Below, one piece after another: positions 1-8,436 of a DNA stretch of 64,000 nt (the first letter of the stretch is position 1; each line of letters opens with the position of its first letter). Where the stretch lies: positions 62,001 to 126,000 of the forward strand of contig NZ_ATTQ01000013.1 in assembly GCF_000419765.1 (NCBI RefSeq). The letters run 5' to 3'. A model generated the notes under the pieces. That model worked only from the letters and a program-made list of their open reading frames with translations, ran no database searches and was not told where the DNA came from. Both the position numbers and the translations under genes were made by a program. This stretch comes from Rhizobium mongolense USDA 1844 (GTDB lineage: Bacteria > Pseudomonadota > Alphaproteobacteria > Rhizobiales > Rhizobiaceae).

Positions 1-1471
1 GCGGGCGCTCGACATTGCCCGGCCGTTTCGCGCGGCCGGCATTCCCGTCTCGATGGGCGGCTTTCACGTTTCCGGTTGTCTTTCGATGCTCGACGGCAAG
101 GCGGTCGAACTCGACGCCTGCCGGGAGATGGGCATTTCGATGTTCGCCGGCGAGGCCGAAGGCAGGCTCGACAAGGTCTTGCAGGACGCGGCCTATGGCG
201 AGCTCGAGCCGGTCTACAATTTCATGAACGACCTTCCGGGCATCGGCGGCACGCCTGTGCCCTTCCTGCCCAAAAAGAATGTCGAACACACGCTCGGGCT
301 AAGCAGCAGCTTCGATGCCGGCCGCGGCTGCCCCTACCAATGCTCGTTCTGCACGATCATCAATGTGCAGGGCCGCAAATCCCGTTTCCGCTCCACCGAC
401 GATATCGAAAAGCTGGTGCGGATGAACTGGGCGCAGGGCATCCACAAATTTTTCATCACCGACGACAACTTCGCCCGCAACAAGCACTGGGAAGCGATCT
501 TCGACCGGCTGATTGAACTGAAGGAAAGGCATGGCATCCCGCTCGGCCTAATGATCCAGGTCGATACGCTCTGTCACAAGATCCCGAACTTCATCGAAAA
601 GGCAAAACGCGCCGGCGTCACGCGGGTCTTCATCGGCCTGGAGAACGTCAATCCGGACAACCTGACGGCTGCCAAGAAGAACCAGAACAAGATCACCGAA
701 TACCGGAAGATGCTGCTCGCCTGGAAAGCGCAGGGCATCATGACGCTCGCCGGTTACATCCTCGGTTTTCCGTCCGACACGCCGGAAACCATTCGCCGCG
801 ACATCAAGATCATTCAGCACGAGCTGCCGCTCGATGTCATCGAGTTCTTCGTCCTGACGCCGCTGCCGGGCTCGGAGGATCACCAGACGCTCTGGCGCAA
901 GGGCATCCCGATGGACACCGACCTCAATACCTATGACGTCGAACATGTCTGCACTGCGCACGAGAAGATGAGCAGACAGGAATGGGAGAGCATCTATCAC
1001 GAGGCCTGGTCGCTTTACTATTCGCCGGAGCATGTGAAGACATTGCTGCGCCGGGCCGTTGCGAGCGGCTTGCCGCTTGCAAGCCTCGTCAAGGTGCTGG
1101 TGTCCTTTGCAACAACGGTACCGCTCGAAAAGGTGCATCCCCTGCAAAGCGGTGTTCTGCGGCTGAAGCACCCCTCAGAACGGCGGCCCGGACTGCCGCA
1201 GCAGCATCCCCTCGTCTTCTGGCCGCAATTCGTGTGGGAAACCGTTGCCAAGCACGTCTCGTTGGCGGGCTCCATCCTGCGCATGAGCGCGACTGCGTTC
1301 CTCATCAAAAGAAATCCGGCATCAAAAAACTACATGGACCAGGCGCTGACGCCGGTTGATGACGGCGAGGAAGAGAAGCTCGATCTGTTCACCAAGACAG
1401 CCGGCGGGACCGCGGCCGTCACGCATGTGCGGAAAATCGCGCAGTTGACCCATGCCAACCATCAGGCTTGA
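1..1471 (+). CDS. B12-binding domain radical SAM protein, 5' end missing
   Basis: The reading frame is already open at base 2 and runs to a TGA at 1469-1471, so the true start lies before the window; about 490 residues are visible. The first residues (GGFHVSGCL region) look like the end of a cobalamin-binding Rossmann domain. The radical SAM cluster motif CxxxCxxC is present as GCPYQCSFC (bases about 325-352) and would hold the [4Fe-4S] cluster that cleaves S-adenosylmethionine. The TIM-barrel part follows (GLENVNPDNL, GYILGFPSDTPE), typical of the B12-binding/radical SAM family. The C-terminal 120 residues are family-specific and I cannot assign a substrate. The stop codon directly abuts the stop of the convergent transporter gene. 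The family assignment is solid; the reaction is unknown. Confidence 0.9.
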   Translation, partial: RALDIARPFRAAGIPVSMGGFHVSGCLSMLDGKAVELDACREMGISMFAGEAEGRLDKVLQDAAYGELEPVYNFMNDLPGIGGTPVPFLPKKNVEHTLGLSSSFDAGRGCPYQCSFCTIINVQGRKSRFRSTDDIEKLVRMNWAQGIHKFFITDDNFARNKHWEAIFDRLIELKERHGIPLGLMIQVDTLCHKIPNFIEKAKRAGVTRVFIGLENVNPDNLTAAKKNQNKITEYRKMLLAWKAQGIMTLAGYILGFPSDTPETIRRDIKIIQHELPLDVIEFFVLTPLPGSEDHQTLWRKGIPMDTDLNTYDVEHVCTAHEKMSRQEWESIYHEAWSLYYSPEHVKTLLRRAVASGLPLASLVKVLVSFATTVPLEKVHPLQSGVLRLKHPSERRPGLPQQHPLVFWPQFVWETVAKHVSLAGSILRMSATAFLIKRNPASKNYMDQALTPVDDGEEEKLDLFTKTAGGTAAVTHVRKIAQLTHANHQA

Positions 1472-2362
1472 TCAAGCCTCAGCCATCCGGGCGCTTTTCC
1501 GGTTCGTCAGATAGACGCCGGTGACGACCACGATCGTTCCGATGATCAGCGGCACGGTCAGCGGTTCGCCGAAAGCGATGAAGGCCTCGATCGCGACCGT
1601 CGGCGGCATCAGGTAGATCAGCGATGCGGCGCGCGAGACCTGGCCGCGGCGGATCAGATAAAGAAGCAGCCCGATCCCGCCCATCGACAGGCCGAAGACC
1701 GACCAGATCAGCGCGCCGAAAGCCTCTGGCGTTGCGTCGAAATGCAGGCGCTCGAAGGCGAGCGCGAGCGGCAGGGTGACGATAAGCGCCCCCACATATT
1801 GCATCGTCGCGATCGTCTTGAGATCACCGGTCTGCAAGTGTTTCTTCTGGTAGATCGTGCCGTATGTGACGGAGACCATGGCGATGAGGTTGATCGCGAG
1901 CGGCACCGCGGCTTGAACGAGGCTCGCGGAGGCTGAATCAAAAAGTTTCGGGGAAACGGCGATCGCTATGCCGAAGAAGCCGAGGAGAAGTCCGAACTTC
2001 TGGGTGGGCTGCAGGCGTTCGCCGATCAGGAAGGGCGCCACCATCGCCGTCAGCAACGGCTGCAGCGCGGCGATGATGCCGGAAACGCCAGCCGCAACGC
2101 CATTGGCAATCGCCCACCACAGGCCGGCAAGATAGAATCCGTGCAGAAAGAAACCGGAATAGATCGCGCGCAGAACTGTCGCGCGATCCGGCCATTTCGT
2201 CTTCAGCACCCAGCAGAGACCGAAAAACGCGAGCGCCGAAAGCGCATAACGGATGCCGAGGAAGGTGAAGGGCTCCGAATGCCGTGCCGCATATTTCGCG
2301 ACGACCCAGCCGGTGGACCAAAGCAGGACAAAAATGGCGGGAGCGAAACGATCAAGGGGCAT
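1472..2362 (-). CDS. EamA/DMT family transporter
   Basis: A 296-residue inner-membrane protein of the drug/metabolite transporter superfamily. It has the usual ten hydrophobic segments in two EamA repeats: the first starts near FAPAIFVLLWSTGWVVAKY, and the second runs from about residue 150 to a final GTIVVVTGVYL helix. The family exports or imports small metabolites, and the substrate cannot be read from sequence. I chose the ATG at 2362; an in-frame TTG at 2377 would add five residues but has no better ribosome binding site. The gene is convergent with the radical SAM gene with no gap. It stands alone, with 150 bp separating it from iolG. Confidence 0.85.
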   Translation of the reverse strand: MPLDRFAPAIFVLLWSTGWVVAKYAARHSEPFTFLGIRYALSALAFFGLCWVLKTKWPDRATVLRAIYSGFFLHGFYLAGLWWAIANGVAAGVSGIIAALQPLLTAMVAPFLIGERLQPTQKFGLLLGFFGIAIAVSPKLFDSASASLVQAAVPLAINLIAMVSVTYGTIYQKKHLQTGDLKTIATMQYVGALIVTLPLALAFERLHFDATPEAFGALIWSVFGLSMGGIGLLLYLIRRGQVSRAASLIYLMPPTVAIEAFIAFGEPLTVPLIIGTIVVVTGVYLTNRKSARMAEA

Positions 2363-2531
2363 GGAAGCTCGGGGCAAAGCGGTATCGGCCGCTGATAGCC
2401 TCCAAGCGCTTTCTCGTCAAAGGCGAAGCATTGATACTTATTTCAAGTTTCGCTGATGATTGGCGCGAAAACCGAAATGACCGGGCGTCTGCCCGGCCAT
2501 CTCATGCGCGGCTTGCGGCCGGGAGTTGCCG

Positions 2532-3524
2532 TCAGCCGATCTTGATGAGCTTGCCTTCCTTGACAGACTGGACCGCCGCATCGGCGAGCGCCAGCGCGGC
2601 AAGGCCGTCGGCGCCGGAGGGCGAAATCGTTGCGTCCTTCTCGACCGCGGCGATGAAGCTTGCGATCTCATTGGCGTAGGCTTCCGTGTAACGGGTCATG
2701 AAGAAGTCGTGCAGCGGCGGGCGCGTGTAGCCGTCACCGTTGGCGACTTCGATCGAGAACGGACGCTGATTCTCGGCTGCAACCATGCCCTTCGAACCGT
2801 GCACTTCGATACGCTGGTCGTAGCCGTAGGTGGCACGGCGGGAGTTGGAGATGATCGCCTGCTTGCCGGACTTCGTCTGCAGGATGACCGAAACGCTGTC
2901 GTAGTCGCCGGCCTCGCCGATCGCCTTGTCGACAAGGACCGCGGCCGTTGCGGTTACCGAGACCGGCTCCTCGCCAAGCAGGAAACGGGCCATGTCGAAG
3001 TCGTGGATCGTCATGTCGCGGAAGATGCCGCCAGAACGCTTGATGTAGTCGACCGGCGGGGCCCCCGGATCGCGCGAGGTGATGGTCACCATCTCGACCT
3101 CGCCGATGCGGCCGTCGTCGATTGTCTTGCGCACGGCCATGAAATGCGGGTCGAAGCGGCGATTGAAACCGACCATCAGCTTCGCCTTGGTCTCATCGAC
3201 AACCTTGATGCAGGCCTTGACACGGGCAACGTCGAGATCGATCGGCTTTTCGCAGAAGATCGCCTTGCCGGCCCGCGCGAAGCGCTCGATCAGATCCGCG
3301 TGAGTATCGGTCGGCGTGCAGATGACGACGGCGTCGATATCCTTGGCGGCCTCGATCGCCTCGATCGTACGGAGCTCGCAGCCATAAGCGGAAGCGATCG
3401 CTTCAGCCGCCTGCGGAAGCGCGTCGGCGACAGCGACGAGCTTCGCATTCGCGTCGCCGCTCACGGCTTTCGCGTGAACCTTGCCGATGCGGCCGGCGCC
3501 GAGAAGACCAAATCTGACTGTCAT
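2532..3524 (-). CDS. iolG: Inositol 2-dehydrogenase (Gfo/Idh/MocA family)
   Basis: A 330-residue NAD-dependent oxidoreductase. The N-terminal Rossmann motif GLLGAGRIGKVHAKAV binds NAD, and the EKPIDLD motif is the Gfo/Idh signature carrying the catalytic lysine. A typical C-terminal alpha/beta dimer domain follows (DPGAPPVDYIKRSGGIF, MTIHDFDMARFLLGE). Length and sequence match rhizobial myo-inositol 2-dehydrogenase (IdhA/IolG), which oxidises myo-inositol to 2-keto-myo-inositol; related sugar dehydrogenases of the family cannot be wholly excluded. The start at 3524 is preceded by a good AGGGAGG site. An upstream in-frame start at 3608 is rejected because it adds an unrelated leader. No other iol gene is adjacent. 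Confidence 0.85.
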   Translation of the reverse strand: MTVRFGLLGAGRIGKVHAKAVSGDANAKLVAVADALPQAAEAIASAYGCELRTIEAIEAAKDIDAVVICTPTDTHADLIERFARAGKAIFCEKPIDLDVARVKACIKVVDETKAKLMVGFNRRFDPHFMAVRKTIDDGRIGEVEMVTITSRDPGAPPVDYIKRSGGIFRDMTIHDFDMARFLLGEEPVSVTATAAVLVDKAIGEAGDYDSVSVILQTKSGKQAIISNSRRATYGYDQRIEVHGSKGMVAAENQRPFSIEVANGDGYTRPPLHDFFMTRYTEAYANEIASFIAAVEKDATISPSGADGLAALALADAAVQSVKEGKLIKIG

Positions 3525-3677
3525 GAGAACCTCCCTAAAATTCGGAACAAATAAACCGAATTGTGACAATTGTGGAATTTTCATTCCATCTTCTATTCGA
3601 GCAGTCAAGCCCGTTGCCCTTTCACATTCTCGAAATCCATCCTAAAGACAAGTGATCGAAATATGACCGGGGAACAC

Positions 3678-3914
3678 ATGCAGCTGATCGATCCAAACCA
3701 TCCGGCCTACCGCCGCGTCTGGGTGCGGGCGTTGATCGTGGGCCTGTGCCTGGGCTGGGCGGCGCTGGAGTTCATTACTGGCGACCCGTTCTGGGGCGTG
3801 CTGTCGGCCGGCGCCGGCGTCTATGCTTTTTACATGCTCTTCTGGACTTTCAAGCCGCAGCCACCCGCCGAAGCCGCCGAGGCTCCCAAACCGGAAGAGA
3901 CGGACCCCGAATAA
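3678..3914 (+). CDS. Small membrane protein, conserved hypothetical
   Basis: A 78-residue protein with two hydrophobic stretches (ALIVGLCLGWAALEFI and GVLSAGAGVYAFYMLFW) and an acidic, proline-rich tail (PPAEAAEAPKPEETDPE). It is probably an inner-membrane protein with the tail exposed. The ATG at 3678 is chosen because GGGGAA lies five bases before it; an in-frame ATG at 3663 is possible. The stop TAA abuts the stop of the convergent J-domain gene. Similar short proteins are common in Rhizobiaceae, but I know of no function. Confidence 0.7.
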   Translation: MQLIDPNHPAYRRVWVRALIVGLCLGWAALEFITGDPFWGVLSAGAGVYAFYMLFWTFKPQPPAEAAEAPKPEETDPE

Positions 3915-4400
3915 TCAGCGGCTGCGACGTCGCACGGCTTCATCGATCAGCAGGTTCGCGAGCATCATTCGCTTCGTTGCATTCTCCCGGAATGCAGGCG
4001 CGACGCGATCGGGATGGTTCGACTTGGCAAAGGCACGGCGCTTTTCGTTCAGCGTCTGCAGCGTATCGGCGGCTGTGATGGAGAGCTCCGCAGCGATTTC
4101 GGCAGGCGCAGTGCGCGCAAGATGGTCCGGCATGACGGGTTCCGGCTCAGGCTCAGCAACGGGCTGCGGCTGGATTTCCTGGTCTGCCGCGGCAACGGGC
4201 GTCTCCAGTTCCAGAATATCGAGATAGGCTTGGCCGGCCCGTTGCGACGCCGCTGATACGCCCTCCATGACGTCGAAGGCGAGACCGGTGCTGAAGCCAT
4301 GGATGCGATGCGCGACGGACGCCTCTGCCTCGTCTTCGCTCGCCTCCTCCGCTTTCAGCCGCTCCAGAACGGATTGAAAAACCGATTGCCCGAACAACAT
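3915..4400 (-). CDS. J-domain (DnaJ-like) protein
   Basis: A 161-residue soluble protein. The last 60 residues form a J domain with the diagnostic HPD tripeptide (AKSNHPDRV), which stimulates DnaK-type ATPases. The N-terminal 100 residues are low-complexity and acidic (EEASEDEAEAS, PQPVAEPEPEPVMPD) and lack the zinc fingers of true DnaJ. It is therefore a DnaK co-chaperone of unknown client range (class III J protein). The start is supported by a GGGAAGGGG site directly upstream. Confidence 0.8.
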   Translation of the reverse strand: MLFGQSVFQSVLERLKAEEASEDEAEASVAHRIHGFSTGLAFDVMEGVSAASQRAGQAYLDILELETPVAAADQEIQPQPVAEPEPEPVMPDHLARTAPAEIAAELSITAADTLQTLNEKRRAFAKSNHPDRVAPAFRENATKRMMLANLLIDEAVRRRSR

Positions 4401-4457
4401 GCCCCTTCCCTTCGAAGCGGTGCATTAAACACCGCCAGCATGGCGCCGGGCTTGCGC

Positions 4458-5462
4458 TCATCCTCCCTGCTTCCGGCTTTCTTCGAGGATGAGGTCGTAG
4501 AGAAGCCGCGCGCTCGGAGGCAGGGCGCGCTCGCGTGCGGTGATTAGGCTGTAGGGTTTTACGTCGATCTTGAAATCGGTCGGCAGCACGCGCACGTCGG
4601 ATGCCTTCGCATCCTGGCCGGCGAGAAACTGGGCAACATCCAGCGCCACGGGCGCGATCGCGTCCGTCTCGCAGATGATCGCGCAGGTGAGCAGCAAGGA
4701 AGACGTATTGACGATATTTTCCGGCAGCGGCACGCCCGCCGCCAGAAAGATATCCTCCAGCGTCCGCCGAAGCAGCGTGCCCGGCGGCTGGAAGACCCAC
4801 CCGTAACCATGGAGATCGGCGAGGCTGCTCGCATTCTTCTTGAGGAGCGGATGGTCCCTGCGCACGATCAGACAGGCTTTTTCGATGCCGATCTCGCGCA
4901 CTTCGAAGAGTCGCGGATTAACGTCGTCGGGAATGCGGCCGATGATGAAATCGTGCCTGGCGGCGAGCAATTCCCGCGCGAGAACGTTGCTGGTCTCCAC
5001 TTCTATGTTGATCTCGATGCCCGGAAACGCCTTGCGAACCTTGTCGATGGCGGGAACAACCAGGCTCATGGCCGGCGCTGTGACCGCGCCGATGAAGACG
5101 GAACCGCCCTTGCCGCTCTTCAATTCGCTGATCTCGCGGCTGGCCTCGCGCAGTTCCAGCAGAATTTTTCGTGCACGCTTGGCGAGTGCCTGTCCGAAAG
5201 TCGTCAGCACGACACCGCGGGCGATTCGTTCGTAAAGCGGCGTCTTCACGATCGATTCCATCTCAGCGAGCATTCTGGAGGCGGCAGGCTGGGAAATATT
5301 CAGGATCTCCGCTGCCGCGGAAATCTGCCCGCTATCTTCGATTGCGACGATCATGCGCAGGTGATTCAGCTTCAAGCCCGCACGCAGAAAGGCATCATCG
5401 CCAAAATTATCGCTGTGGATATCGATTCGATCCTCGGAAATCGACCCGGAAACAATCGCCAT
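4458..5462 (-). CDS. gbpR: LysR-type regulator GbpR of the chvE operon
   Basis: A 334-residue LysR-type transcriptional regulator. The N-terminal helix-turn-helix is visible as SGQISAAAEILNISQPAASRM, followed by the linker helix and a LysR substrate-binding domain. It is transcribed divergently from chvE across a 270-bp AT-rich gap, exactly the position of gbpR in Agrobacterium, where the protein activates chvE in response to arabinose, galactose or fucose. The identification therefore rests on both family and context. I prefer the ATG at 5462, which has GGGAGG eight bases upstream; an ATG at 5492 would add ten residues but has no ribosome binding site. Confidence 0.85.
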   Translation of the reverse strand: MAIVSGSISEDRIDIHSDNFGDDAFLRAGLKLNHLRMIVAIEDSGQISAAAEILNISQPAASRMLAEMESIVKTPLYERIARGVVLTTFGQALAKRARKILLELREASREISELKSGKGGSVFIGAVTAPAMSLVVPAIDKVRKAFPGIEINIEVETSNVLARELLAARHDFIIGRIPDDVNPRLFEVREIGIEKACLIVRRDHPLLKKNASSLADLHGYGWVFQPPGTLLRRTLEDIFLAAGVPLPENIVNTSSLLLTCAIICETDAIAPVALDVAQFLAGQDAKASDVRVLPTDFKIDVKPYSLITARERALPPSARLLYDLILEESRKQGG

Positions 5463-5492
5463 GGTTGCAGCCTCCCATCTGCCTTCCATCAA

Positions 5493-5734
5493 AAGTAATA
5501 CTTTTTAACGATATACCAAATTTGTTATGCACTTTACCACTTATTCTATTTGACAGTTATAAGATTCCATACGAGTTTGCGGCCGTGTGCTGGTTGGCAC
5601 TCAACACGTGTGAGATCGTGGAGGAGACCTACTTCGTTTCTCACCATCTGAAGTAACTATCCAATCTACGGAACCTGCCACAGTTTCGTGGCGGGCGAAT
5701 TTTCGTCCGCCGTCTATTAACAAGGGAGAGAGAA
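5493..5734. promoter_or_regulatory. Divergent gbpR/chvE control region with leader stem-loop
   Basis: An AT-rich intergenic region between two divergent genes where GbpR is expected to bind. A TTGACA hexamer lies at 5549-5554 in the chvE direction. Just before the chvE ribosome binding site is an inverted repeat: 5690-5699 pairs with 5702-5711 (GGCGGGCGAA with TTCGTCCGCC, one G-T pair), ending 23 bases before the ATG. This would be a 5' leader hairpin in the chvE mRNA. The promoter assignment is tentative; the hairpin is directly visible. Confidence 0.5.
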
Positions 5735-6799
5735 ATGAAATCCATTATCTCATTGATGGCTGCGGCCGCCTTCGGCGTCGCTTCATTCGTTATGCCGGCA
5801 CTGGCGCAGGACAAGGGGACCGTCGGCATCGCAATGCCCACGAAGTCTTCCGCTCGCTGGATCGATGACGGCAACAACATCGTCAAGCAGCTTGAGGCAG
5901 CGGGCTACGGCACCGACCTGCAGTATGCAGACGACGACATTCCGAACCAGCTGTCTCAGATCGAGAACATGGTCACCAAGGGCGTCAAGGTTCTCGTCAT
6001 CGCCGCCATCGACGGCACGACGCTTTCCGACGTTCTCCAGAAGGCTCATGACGCCGGCATCAAGGTCATCGCCTACGACCGCCTGATCCGCGACTCGGCC
6101 AACGTCGACTACTATGCAACGTTCGACAACTTCCAGGTTGGCGTTCTGCAGGCAACCTCCATCGTTGACGCCCTCGGCCTCAAGGATGGCAAGGGTCCGT
6201 TCAACATCGAACTCTTCGGCGGTTCGCCGGACGACAACAACGCCTTCTTCTTCTACGACGGCGCAATGTCTGTCCTGCAGCCCTACATCGACAGCGGCAA
6301 GCTCGTCGTGAAGTCTGGCCAGACCGGCATGGACAAGGTCGGCACGCTGCGTTGGGACGCGGCAACGGCCCAGGCCCGCATGGACAACCTGCTCTCGGCT
6401 AACTACACCGACGCCAAGGTCGACGCCGTCCTGTCTCCGTACGACGGTCTCTCCATCGGCATCATCTCGTCGCTGAAGGGCGTCGGCTACGGCACCCCGG
6501 ATCAGCCGCTCCCGGTCGTTTCCGGCCAGGACGCTGAAGTTCCGTCCGTGAAGTCGATCATTGCTGGCGAACAGCACTCGACAGTCTTCAAGGATACGCG
6601 CGAACTCGCCAAGGTTACCGTTGCAATGGTTGACGCTGTCATGTCCGGCAAGGAGCCGGAAGTCAACGACACGAAGACCTACGACAACGGCGTCAAGGTT
6701 GTTCCGTCCTACCTGTTGAAGCCGGTAGCGGTCGACAAGACCAACTACGAGAAGGTTCTCGTCGAAGGCGGTTACTACACGGCTGACCAGCTGAAGTAA
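5735..6799 (+). CDS. chvE: Periplasmic multiple-sugar-binding protein ChvE
   Basis: A 354-residue ABC-transporter solute-binding protein of the ribose/galactose (periplasmic binding protein type I) family. The signal peptide is residues 1-24, cleaved after LALA before QDKGTVG. The motifs KSSARWIDDGNNIVKQLE, YDRLIRDSANVDYYATFDN and SGQDAEVPSVKSIIAGEQ match Agrobacterium ChvE almost residue for residue. ChvE binds arabinose, galactose, glucose and sugar acids. It feeds them to GguAB and, in Agrobacterium, also docks on the VirA sensor to boost vir induction; no vir genes are in this window, so here transport and chemotaxis are the safe roles. AAGGGAGAGA precedes the ATG. Confidence 0.97.
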   Translation: MKSIISLMAAAAFGVASFVMPALAQDKGTVGIAMPTKSSARWIDDGNNIVKQLEAAGYGTDLQYADDDIPNQLSQIENMVTKGVKVLVIAAIDGTTLSDVLQKAHDAGIKVIAYDRLIRDSANVDYYATFDNFQVGVLQATSIVDALGLKDGKGPFNIELFGGSPDDNNAFFFYDGAMSVLQPYIDSGKLVVKSGQTGMDKVGTLRWDAATAQARMDNLLSANYTDAKVDAVLSPYDGLSIGIISSLKGVGYGTPDQPLPVVSGQDAEVPSVKSIIAGEQHSTVFKDTRELAKVTVAMVDAVMSGKEPEVNDTKTYDNGVKVVPSYLLKPVAVDKTNYEKVLVEGGYYTADQLK

Positions 6800-6813
6800 T
6801 TGTACCAAGTTGG

Positions 6814-6840
6814 CCGGAATCCGCTGGTTGCGGGTTCCGG
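6814..6840 (+). other. Intercistronic stem-loop between chvE and gguA
   Basis: CCGGAATCCGC (6814-6824) pairs with GCGGGTTCCGG (6830-6840) around a five-base loop: an 11-bp stem with one G-U pair, starting 14 bases after the chvE stop. No clear T-run follows. It is more likely an mRNA-stabilising or attenuating hairpin that raises binding protein above transporter than a full terminator. This arrangement is common after binding-protein genes in ABC sugar operons. Confidence 0.55.
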
Positions 6841-6897
6841 TCTTCACTTTTATGATCGTCGCGCCGTATTTCCGGCTGCTGGCGTTGGATTTTGACT

Positions 6898-8436
6898 ATG
6901 GACAATACAATCCTCGAAATGCGGAACATCACCAAGACGTTCCCGGGCGTAAAAGCGCTTGAGAACGTGAACCTCAAGGTTCGTCAGGGTGAAATTCACG
7001 CATTGGTGGGCGAGAACGGGGCCGGAAAATCGACCCTCATGAAAGTTCTCTCCGGCGTTTACCCGGTCGGCACTTACGATGGCGAGATCGTCTACGAAGG
7101 CGAAGTCCGCAACTTCAAGGTCCTGAAGGACTCGGAAGAAATCGGCATCGTCATCATCCATCAGGAGCTGGCGCTCGTGCCGCTTCTGTCGATTGGCGAG
7201 AATATCTTCCTCGGCAACGAGAATGCCAAGAGCGGCATCATCAGCTGGCAGGAAACGTTCAACCGCACGCGGCAGCTGCTCGCAAAAGTCGGCCTGCGCG
7301 AATCCCCGGACACGCTTGTCACCGACATCGGCGTCGGCAAGCAGCAACTCGTCGAGATCGCCAAGGCGCTGTCGAAAAGCGTGAAGCTCCTGATCCTCGA
7401 CGAACCGACGGCATCGCTCAACGAAAGCGACTCAGATGCGCTGCTGAACCTGCTGATCGAGTTCCGCAACCAGGGCCTCACCTCGATCATCATCACCCAC
7501 AAGCTGAACGAAGTGCGCAAGGTTGCCGACCAGATCACGGTTCTGCGCGACGGCATGACGGTCAAGACGATGGACTGTCACACCGAAGAAATCAGCGAAG
7601 ATATCATCATCAAGAACATGGTGGGCCGCGAGCTTGCCGATCGTTATCCGCCGCGCTCCGTGCCGATCGGCGAAACGATCCTCGAAGTCAAGAACTGGAA
7701 CGCCTATCACCAGCATCACCGCGACCGGCAGGTGCTGCACAATGTCAACATCAGCGTCCGCAAGGGCGAAGTCGTCGGCATCGCCGGCCTGATGGGTGCC
7801 GGCCGCACTGAATTCGCCATGAGCGTCTTCGGAAAGTCCTACGGCCACAAGGTCAGCGGCGAAGTGCTGATGCATGGCAAGCAGGTCGATGTCAGCACCG
7901 TCCGCAAAGCGATCGACGCCGGTCTCGCCTATGTGACCGAGGACCGCAAGCATCTCGGCCTCGTGCTCGGCGAGAACATCGTTCACAACACCACGCTCGC
8001 CAATCTAGCCGGGGTGTCGAACGCGACGATCATCGACAGCATCAGGGAATCCAAGGTCGCATCAGACTACCGCTCAAAGCTGCGCATCCGCAGTTCCAGC
8101 ATCTTCCAGGAAGCGGTCAATCTTTCGGGCGGCAACCAGCAGAAGGTCGTGCTGTCCAAGTGGCTGTTCTCCGATCCCGATGTCCTGATCCTCGACGAAC
8201 CCACCCGCGGTATCGACGTCGGTGCAAAATACGAAATCTATACTATCATCAACCAGCTCGCCGCCGACGGCAAAGGCGTTCTGATGATCTCATCGGAAAT
8301 GCCGGAACTGCTTGGCACGTGCGACCGCATCTATGTCATGAATGAAGGACGTATCGTTGCGGAACTGCCAAAGGGAGAGGCGAGCCAAGAAACCATCATG
8401 CGCGCTATCATGCGCTCAGGGGAGAAGAAACAATGA
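6898..8436 (+). CDS. gguA: Sugar ABC transporter ATP-binding protein GguA
   Basis: A 512-residue tandem ATPase of the MglA/AraG type. The first nucleotide-binding domain has the Walker A GENGAGKSTLM and Walker B LLILDEPTASL. The second has a degenerate Walker A (GLMGAGRTEFAMSV), an intact signature LSGGNQQKVVLSKWL and Walker B VLILDEPTRGIDVG. This degenerate second P-loop is normal for sugar transporters of the family. The protein powers sugar import through GguB. I use the ATG at 6898; a TTG two codons earlier is also in frame. The stop overlaps the gguB start by four bases (ATGA), so the two are translationally coupled. Confidence 0.95.
   Translation: MDNTILEMRNITKTFPGVKALENVNLKVRQGEIHALVGENGAGKSTLMKVLSGVYPVGTYDGEIVYEGEVRNFKVLKDSEEIGIVIIHQELALVPLLSIGENIFLGNENAKSGIISWQETFNRTRQLLAKVGLRESPDTLVTDIGVGKQQLVEIAKALSKSVKLLILDEPTASLNESDSDALLNLLIEFRNQGLTSIIITHKLNEVRKVADQITVLRDGMTVKTMDCHTEEISEDIIIKNMVGRELADRYPPRSVPIGETILEVKNWNAYHQHHRDRQVLHNVNISVRKGEVVGIAGLMGAGRTEFAMSVFGKSYGHKVSGEVLMHGKQVDVSTVRKAIDAGLAYVTEDRKHLGLVLGENIVHNTTLANLAGVSNATIIDSIRESKVASDYRSKLRIRSSSIFQEAVNLSGGNQQKVVLSKWLFSDPDVLILDEPTRGIDVGAKYEIYTIINQLAADGKGVLMISSEMPELLGTCDRIYVMNEGRIVAELPKGEASQETIMRAIMRSGEKKQ

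Noticed and set aside
5735..6799. A direct link of ChvE to virulence induction
   Set aside because: ChvE-VirA signalling is known for Agrobacterium with a Ti plasmid; no vir or T-DNA genes are visible here, so only the transport role is asserted.
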